Below are positions 33,801-38,093 of a stretch of DNA of 38,093 nucleotides, piece after piece (within the stretch, counting starts at the first letter, position 1; the number at the start of each line of letters is the position of its first letter). Both the position numbers and the translations under genes were made by a program. The stretch is from an uncultured Prevotellaceae bacterium (GTDB lineage Bacteria > Bacteroidota > Bacteroidia > Bacteroidales > Bacteroidaceae). The notes under the pieces were generated by a model that ran no database searches, was not told the DNA's origin, and saw nothing but the letters and a program-made list of their open reading frames with translations. The stretch spans positions 1-38,093 of the forward strand of contig CAMVKN010000035.1 in assembly GCA_947168045.1 (NCBI GenBank), in the 5' to 3' direction.

Positions 33801-34366
33801 GTCTGACACCGGGCATCGACTGGCGCAACACGCGCTATCCGCGCACCCGCACTTTCATGGTCGGCATGAACATCAACTTCGACAGCAAGGCTGACGCACC
33901 GAAGGAGAAGACCGTCTACGTCACCGACAACAGCGAGGTGGAGCGCCTCAACGGCGAAATCAACCGTCTGCTGGCCGAGAACGAGGCCCTGAAGAACCGC
34001 AAGGTTGACCCCGTCGTCATCGACAACACCAAGACTATCACCTTCCCCTACCTGGTCAACTTCGTCATCGGACAGAGCGAGCTGGCCAACCGCGAGAAGG
34101 TGAACCTGGAGACCGTAGCACAGATGATCAAGGCCACGCCCGACAAGAAGTACACCGTCTACGGCTATGCCGACAAGCAGACAGGCAGCGAGGAGCGCAA
34201 CGCCCAGCTGGCCCAGGAGCGCTCGGTCAACGTCTACGACATCCTGACCAAGCAGTACGGCGTGTCCGCTTCGCAGCTCGTGCGCGAGGCTAAGGGCGGC
34301 GTCGACGTGATGTACCTCAACGACCCGCAGCTCTCACGCTCGGTCATCATCTCAGAAGTAAAGTAA
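30881..34366 (+). CDS. SusC/RagA-type TonB-dependent transporter fused to an OmpA-like domain
   Basis: An 1161-residue outer-membrane protein. Order: signal peptide (about 1-26), CarboxypepD_reg-like domain (about 28-105), LEEVVVVGYG TonB-box region (near 107-116), plug (about 118-225) and 22-strand-type barrel (to about 998, where the final strand RTFMVGMNINF would normally end the protein). Instead it continues with a short coiled coil (SEVERLNGEINRLLAENEAL) and an OmpA C-terminal domain (about 1050-1155). The diaminopimelate-binding pair is preserved as Asp1098 (YADKQTG) and Arg1114 (LAQERS). Together with SusD it should import pectic oligosaccharides with energy from TonB. The extra domain could tie the transporter to peptidoglycan. 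susD follows after 22 bp. Confidence 0.96.
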   Translation: MQNVKKSFSRLLMLALLLTVTTVAWAQQRIGGTVRDGKGDALIGVSVREAGTQNGTTTNIDGQFTITVKPGARLEFSYIGFNPQTVTAQQGMRVVLEEDNQQLEEVVVVGYGTMRRKDVTSSITTVQAKDLNQGVYTTPAELLQGKVPGLTITSTNDPNGSGSISLRGVSSLREGAMEPYYVVDGVPGVDLSLISPDDIESIDVLRDASATAIYGSKAANGVIIVTTKKGNKTGVTNVGYNGYVAFDNTLKTLDMMSASQLIDYAKANGITLAHADNPANTDWQDEVLRTGISHNHNVSISGGFGKTSYSASINYMNRKGVVRGTDSERLNARSFLQTSILKDHLDLSISLNASSGQFNTVAMSYDGNHAGQSLIEQMYTYSPLVPVRNEDGSWYENTTISQNFNPVSLINEDLFSGKRKMIQGIGQATLHIVKGLDWNLTMSYQNSQRINNTYHSSKTQLANLHSNGEASRSTTEDIKKQLETYVNWQHTFAKVHNVGLMGGYSWEQNENNDRFGLTAFDFYNDNLKYYNLGMANQIDINGIIASPMSTLRMISFYGRLNYSYDSRYILQGTIRRDGSSAFGKNNRWGTFPSVSAAWRISEESFLKNQDVLSDLKLRVGYGVSGNSLGFDAYTALQTYGANGWFTHVDPTTLKEIEYRVLSADHNANADLKWERTSMFNIGIDFGFLNNRINGTIEYYDKRTKDLIHAYSVSLSRYPYGWMDANVGDISNKGIELTLNMVPVRTRNFEWNTTLNLSHNTNKVEKLSNSTFSVDYIDQANPDVPGGNGSQTVQRIMEGAPLGQFYLWEWAGYDNEGKSLFNDYDEEGNLVGTTDSPNDTDKRKHGSAQPKLTLGWNNTFTYKNWSLTAFFQGMFGQKVYNATRNYYNTVTLVNTGKNVLAEMPEFQRPTDTRAQIPSDRYLENGDFFRLASLSLSYTFKNLNGWAKNIRLYANCNNVFTITGYKGIDPEVYMGGLTPGIDWRNTRYPRTRTFMVGMNINFDSKADAPKEKTVYVTDNSEVERLNGEINRLLAENEALKNRKVDPVVIDNTKTITFPYLVNFVIGQSELANREKVNLETVAQMIKATPDKKYTVYGYADKQTGSEERNAQLAQERSVNVYDILTKQYGVSASQLVREAKGGVDVMYLNDPQLSRSVIISEVK

Positions 34367-34388
34367 CCAACGAACACACCAGATAACC

Positions 34389-36014
34389 ATGCGAACAAAT
34401 ATCAAACTATACCTTGCAGCCGGCCTGGTCGGCCTGACCGCCGGATGCACCGACTTGGACGTCGATGTAAAGTCGAAATATACCGAGTTCCCCACTTCCG
34501 AGATTGCTGCTGAGGCAAAGACCAACGATGCCTACTTCGCCATCCGCGCAGCATTGGGGCGTCGCTTCGACGAGGGTGTCTCTTTCAACAGCGACGAGTA
34601 CACTGCCATCAGCTTTGGCGGCGACTACCTCAACAGCCGCGACTGTGCCAACTTCTCGCTGCACAGCATCGACCCCTCAGCCAGCAAGAACCAGCTGAAC
34701 GTCTACAACGACATCATGGCCGGCATCACTCGCTGTAACACGGTCATCGTCGAGCTGGGCGGCCCGGAGACATCAGCTTCAGCACCCGTGCGCGCTGCAC
34801 GTGCCTTCTACACCTTCCTGCTGATGGACAACTGGGGCGACACCCCCATCATCGACCGCGTCGTTGACGAGGACGAGCAGATTGACCGTGCGCCGCGCGC
34901 CGATGTGGCCCGCTGGATTGAGAGCGAGCTGCTGGCCGTGCGCGACAACTGCACCACCGAGGTGAGCGCCGCCACCTACGGACGGCCCACACGCTGGATG
35001 GTCGATGCCCTGCTGGCCAAGCTCTACATCAACTGGGTGGTCTACACACAGGATGTGACCAGCAGCAACTGGTCGTCGACAGCCGCCAACGAGAAGCTCA
35101 ACGACTGCGTGGCCGCCTGCGACGAAATCATCAAGTCTGGACTCTTCAACCTCAACGATGATTACAAGGCCAAGTTCCTCTACAACAACGGCCCGCACAT
35201 CAAGGACTTCATCTATGTCATGCCTTTTGACGCCAAGACGCAGCAGGGACTGACCTACTCGCGTTTCCGCACCTGGCGACAGGGCCAGAAGAGCAACGGT
35301 TTCTACTCCGTCGAGCTGTCCAGCTCGGTGGGTGGCAACTACGCTCTCACGCCTGAGTTTGTGGCCCTGTTTACGTTGCCTGGCGACCGCCGCAACGACT
35401 GCATCGCGGGCGATGCCACCAAGGAAACATTCGACGTCTATCAGTACGATGTCGTCACTGGCGAGAAGACCACCGTGCGCAACCTCTACAAGAATGAGAC
35501 GCCGGTCACCTTTACGCGCAGCATCACGCTGGTCACACAAGACGGCGACCTGGACACGGGCAAGGACCTGAACGGTTGGTGCCAGGGCTACAAGTCCATC
35601 AAGTTCTTCCCCTACGTCCCCGAGGTGAACGAGAACAGCCGCAACATGAGCAACGACGTGCCCATCTTCCGCTATGCTGACGTGCTGCTGATGAAGTGCG
35701 AAGCCATCACCCGTGGTGCTACCCCCACCAATGGCGATACGCCGCAGAGCCTCTTCAACCAGATTCGCGCCTATGTCAACGCACCCGCCATCAGCGCCGC
35801 ACCCTCGCTGCAGGACATCCTCGACGAGCGTGGCCGCGAATTCCTTGACGAGCACTGGCGTCGCAACGACCTCATCCGTTTCGGTGACTTCGAGCGTGAC
35901 TGGGGCTTCAAGCACCTCAACCCCAACAGCAAGGCACTCACCAACCGTCTGTGGCCTCTCAGCGTTGACGTGCTGAACACCAACACCAGCTGGAAGCAGA
36001 ACCCTGGCTACTAA
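34389..36014 (+). CDS. SusD/RagB family nutrient-binding lipoprotein
   Basis: A 541-residue surface lipoprotein with a lipobox ending LTAGC (Cys20). The body shows the SusD helical-repeat fold: the early YNDIMAGITRCNTVI segment, ARAFYTFLLMDNWGDTPII, and the C-terminal RYADVLLMKCEAITR and GREFLDEHWRRNDLIRFG motifs typical of the RagB/SusD family. It acts as the lid of the SusC transporter and binds the oligosaccharide. The pair defines the locus as a polysaccharide utilization locus. No separate SusE/SusF-like surface binder is found nearby. It ends the operon and is followed by a strong terminator. Confidence 0.97.
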   Translation: MRTNIKLYLAAGLVGLTAGCTDLDVDVKSKYTEFPTSEIAAEAKTNDAYFAIRAALGRRFDEGVSFNSDEYTAISFGGDYLNSRDCANFSLHSIDPSASKNQLNVYNDIMAGITRCNTVIVELGGPETSASAPVRAARAFYTFLLMDNWGDTPIIDRVVDEDEQIDRAPRADVARWIESELLAVRDNCTTEVSAATYGRPTRWMVDALLAKLYINWVVYTQDVTSSNWSSTAANEKLNDCVAACDEIIKSGLFNLNDDYKAKFLYNNGPHIKDFIYVMPFDAKTQQGLTYSRFRTWRQGQKSNGFYSVELSSSVGGNYALTPEFVALFTLPGDRRNDCIAGDATKETFDVYQYDVVTGEKTTVRNLYKNETPVTFTRSITLVTQDGDLDTGKDLNGWCQGYKSIKFFPYVPEVNENSRNMSNDVPIFRYADVLLMKCEAITRGATPTNGDTPQSLFNQIRAYVNAPAISAAPSLQDILDERGREFLDEHWRRNDLIRFGDFERDWGFKHLNPNSKALTNRLWPLSVDVLNTNTSWKQNPGY

Positions 36015-36037
36015 AGCATAAGTACTAAAAAAACATA

Positions 36038-36081
36038 AAAACGCGCACGTTTGCCCCCTGCAAGCGTGCGCGTTTCATTTG
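36038..36081 (+). terminator. Intrinsic terminator after susD
   Basis: AAACGCGCACG (36039-36049) pairs with CGTGCGCGTTT (36065-36075). The loop can form an extra TTGC/GCAA stem. A TTTCATTTGTTTT tract follows. Confidence 0.88.
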
Positions 36082-36088
36082 TTTTACC

Positions 36089-36096
36089 TAACTTTG
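36089..36096 (+). promoter_or_regulatory. -7 box for the aspartyl protease gene
   Basis: TAACTTTG lies 46 bp upstream of the start codon. Transcription should begin near 36102, so the leader would consist almost entirely of the three 14-bp repeats that follow. Confidence 0.65.
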
Positions 36097-36100
36097 CATC

Positions 36101-36142
36101 ACGAAGAGTTCGTGACGAAGAGTTCGTGACGAAAAGTTCGCG
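36101..36142 (+). repeat. Three tandem 14-bp palindromic repeats ending at the start codon
   Basis: ACGAAGAGTTCGTG (36101-36114), the same again (36115-36128), and ACGAAAAGTTCGCG (36129-36142). Each forms a short hairpin (CACGAA/TTCGTG type). The array ends one base before the ATG at 36143, where a ribosome would bind. Confidence 0.93.
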
Positions 36143-37408
36143 ATGAGAATAAAACAAAAAGAGCAGTTGCACGAAGAGATTTACTACCCCTTTGCCCGCC
36201 GTTTCTTTGAACAGGCTAAACACACCAGAGACATCTTCATCCTTGTCCTCCTCTTAGCCTCCCTCGATGCCATGGCTCAGTTAGGGCGCTACCAGGCTGA
36301 CATACGTGTATGGCCGCAGGACTTCTGCGACACCATCGCTATCCAGTGGGAGCGCGACCAGATTTATGTGCCCGTCACGGTGGGGGGGCACAGCTATCGT
36401 TTTCTCCTCGACACCGGCGCCAGTCAGGCCGTGGTGTTCAGTGGCACGCCGCTGGCTGAAGCACCACGGGTGAGCAGTCTGCTGTCGCATGATGCTGCAG
36501 GGCATACCGACACCGTGGCGGTGGTGCAGCTGCCGCCGCTACAGGTGGGCAAGAGCACGCTGAGCGGCTGCCACGCCACTGTGCAGCCACGCGGTCTGGG
36601 AACGCGAGGCATCGATGGCATCCTGGGCTTCGACCTGGTGAACAGCGGGCTGCAGCTGAAGATTGACGCCAAGGCTGGCCGTCTCATCATCAGCGACCGC
36701 CCCTGCTGCTTCGACCATGAAGAGTGGGTGACGCCGCTGAAGTACAGGCTGTCCTACCATGTGCCCTACATCGACGTCATCCCCTTCGGCCGGCAGTATG
36801 AGCGTGTGCTCTTCGACACAGGCAGCCGCAACTTCTTCTCCATGAACGTCGACCGTTTCCTTGAGGCGGAGGAGCAGCGGCATCGCTTCGACCGTCCCTA
36901 CCGCGTGGAGGGGCGCACCGTGGGTCGCCATGCCATTGGCCACGGCGGCATCGAGCCGCTGGGCGAGGTGTTCTTCTTACGCCTGGACAGCATGGCGCTG
37001 GGCGACTGTTCGTTCTCTTCCGTCCACGCCATCACCACGCAGGGCGGCTCACACATCGGTGCCGCACTGTTGCGTTTCGGTGCTGTGGCGTTCTGCCCCA
37101 AGCACAAGCGGATGTTCTTCCAGCCCTACGGTGAACGGAACATGCGTGTGGACAACAAGCAGCTTGACATCGCCTTCGTGACCGATGAACAGGGACGGCC
37201 ACAGGTGGGTCTGGTGTGGCCTGAGGGCACACCCTACCGCCGCGGCTTCCGCCAGGGCGACGTCATCATAGCCATCGATGGCCGCCCGGTGCTCAGCCTG
37301 CCACAGTTCATGCGCTGGCCCTTTGAGCCGGGACGCAAGTATCGCTTCACCGTGCTCGGCACCGACGGCCGTCGGCGCGACATCGAATGGGTCAGGCTAC
37401 CGGCATAG
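36143..37408 (+). CDS. Retropepsin-like aspartyl protease with PDZ domain
   Basis: A 421-residue protein with an unusually long N-terminal stretch before a hydrophobic segment (about 30-46, DIFILVLLLASLDAMAQ), which acts as signal peptide or anchor. Two pepsin/retropepsin-type lobes follow, each with an active-site motif: Asp90 in FLLDTGAS and Asp225 in VLFDTGSR. A PDZ domain (about 345-421) closes the protein with VGLVWPEGTPYRRGFRQGDV. Aspartyl protease-PDZ proteins are common in Bacteroidota, exported and of unclear substrate. No Met lies between the first codon and the hydrophobic segment, so this start is the only plausible one. It is outside the susCD operon, after the terminator. Confidence 0.9.
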   Translation: MRIKQKEQLHEEIYYPFARRFFEQAKHTRDIFILVLLLASLDAMAQLGRYQADIRVWPQDFCDTIAIQWERDQIYVPVTVGGHSYRFLLDTGASQAVVFSGTPLAEAPRVSSLLSHDAAGHTDTVAVVQLPPLQVGKSTLSGCHATVQPRGLGTRGIDGILGFDLVNSGLQLKIDAKAGRLIISDRPCCFDHEEWVTPLKYRLSYHVPYIDVIPFGRQYERVLFDTGSRNFFSMNVDRFLEAEEQRHRFDRPYRVEGRTVGRHAIGHGGIEPLGEVFFLRLDSMALGDCSFSSVHAITTQGGSHIGAALLRFGAVAFCPKHKRMFFQPYGERNMRVDNKQLDIAFVTDEQGRPQVGLVWPEGTPYRRGFRQGDVIIAIDGRPVLSLPQFMRWPFEPGRKYRFTVLGTDGRRRDIEWVRLPA

Positions 37409-37440
37409 GTGTGCACAGGCAGCTCCTCTTCGCCGATAAC

Positions 37441-38093
37441 TTATTGCAGTGTCCAGTCTATGCCCAAAGGATTATGGCGCATGCTGCGCACCATATAGAG
37501 CCGCAGCCGAGGGTCGTAGGCAATGACCATCTCGGTGCCGTCAATGTCGGCACGCACATGCCACTGCTGTCCAGGGCTGTTGTCTTCCACCAGTCGCCAG
37601 GTGATGCCATCATAAAGGAAGCTGCCGTCAGCCTTCAACTGCTGCACGGCCTTTGCTGAGACGAAGAGGAAGGTGCCACGCACATCGTGATAGACCGTTC
37701 CATCGTCCTGTGGCGTGAGCCAGCTGAAGGCGTCCGCCTTCTCCACCACGCTACGAGCTATATGGTAGCGTGTCTGCTTGCACGTCATCACCAGCGTATC
37801 TCCCTGCCAGCAGAAGGAAAGCGGCCAGGTGCGAAACTGACGGTTGAGGGTGAAGGATACAGCCTCACCCCCGACCCCTCCCGCGGGGGGGAGGGGAGTA
37901 TATAGTTTTGCCGTGGTGTTTTCGTCTTTGGAGTATCGTTTTGCCGCGGTATTTTCACCCTGAGAGTATTGGCTTGCCGCGGTGTTTTCGCCTTGAGAGT
38001 ATCGCTTTGCCGCGGTGTTTCCGCCTTGAGAGTATATACTCCCCTCCCCCCCGCGGGAGGGGTCGGGGGTGGGGCTGTCGGAGGTGGGGCTGA
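37441..38093 (-). CDS. Partial protein of unknown function with a large in-frame repeat insert
   Basis: The frame is open to the window edge, so the N-terminus is missing; 216 residues are visible. The C-terminal 140 residues look like a real folded domain (SFTLNRQFRTWPLSFCWQG, SWLTPQDDGTVYHDVRG, WHVRADIDGTEMVIAYDPRL) but I do not recognise the family. Upstream of it is an insert of about 70 residues encoded by a 39-bp inverted repeat that flanks four 33-bp units. The units translate as YSQGENTAAKR-type repeats and the arms as Gly/Pro/Ser-rich peptide. GTG at 37791 could be read as a start, but the preceding codons continue the domain pattern, so the gene extends beyond it. It converges on the aspartyl protease gene, 32 bp away. 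Confidence 0.75.
   Translation of the reverse strand, partial: SPTSDSPTPDPSRGGEGSIYSQGGNTAAKRYSQGENTAASQYSQGENTAAKRYSKDENTTAKLYTPLPPAGGVGGEAVSFTLNRQFRTWPLSFCWQGDTLVMTCKQTRYHIARSVVEKADAFSWLTPQDDGTVYHDVRGTFLFVSAKAVQQLKADGSFLYDGITWRLVEDNSPGQQWHVRADIDGTEMVIAYDPRLRLYMVRSMRHNPLGIDWTLQ
37866..38071. repeat. 39-bp inverted repeat flanking four 33-bp tandem units
   Basis: The arm 37866-37904 is the perfect reverse complement of 38033-38071. Between them are 33-bp units at 37905, 37938, 37971 and 38004, each built on TTTGCCGCGGTGTTTTCG. The whole 206-bp unit is in frame with the surrounding gene. Confidence 0.93.

Overview
The window looks like chromosomal DNA of a GC-rich member of the Bacteroidota, most likely a Prevotella-like Bacteroidales. 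The evidence is the many TAnnTTTG promoter boxes, the absence of clear Shine-Dalgarno sites, the gene families DUF4290, DUF3109 and SusC/SusD, an AraC-type regulator carrying a periplasmic sensor, and a set of pectin glycosidases. This placement is inference from family content, not a database match. I saw no tRNA, rRNA or CRISPR array.

Layout. 1-634 holds no intact gene. It carries 42-bp palindromic repeats, a block duplicated again near 25.4 kb, and a shrunken insertion-sequence remnant. 635-3646 is a forward operon: NlpC/P60 peptidase, CapA-like protein, ung and a DUF3109 protein. pnp (3808-6225) converges on an AraC-type regulator at a strong bidirectional terminator. 12698-7395 is a reverse operon: tsaB, DUF4290, murA, rimM, ptb, buk. 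It diverges from mutY, which is followed by an ECF sigma factor and a small membrane protein (candidate anti-sigma). A C_GCAxxG_C_C redox protein follows.

15.9-36.0 kb is a polysaccharide utilization locus whose enzymes point to pectin, that is rhamnogalacturonan-I galactan and arabinan side chains plus polygalacturonate. It encodes a GH53 endo-galactanase, a membrane-bound propeller-AraC regulator, a carboxylesterase, a GH51-GH43 fusion, a second GH51, an outer-membrane barrel, a GH28, a SusC-like transporter fused to an OmpA-type domain, and SusD. A direct-repeat site, GTTACAT-N14-GTTACAT with a 21-bp period, lies exactly 30 bp upstream of the -7 box of both the GH53 gene and the esterase operon. 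It also overlaps the regulator's own promoter. This predicts an activator operator with autoregulation. An aspartyl-protease/PDZ protein and a partial unknown gene close the window.

The most unusual signals are: (1) the SusC-OmpA fusion; (2) the paired operators; (3) a scatter of in-frame, low-complexity or palindromic inserts inside otherwise conserved genes (capA, murA twice, mutY, GH51, GH28 and the last gene), which resemble in concept the palindromic elements that invade coding sequences in Rickettsia; (4) an (S-Q-X)n-type 9-bp array directly behind the GH28 stop codon; (5) GH53 and its presumed regulator overlapping tail to tail by 157 bp.
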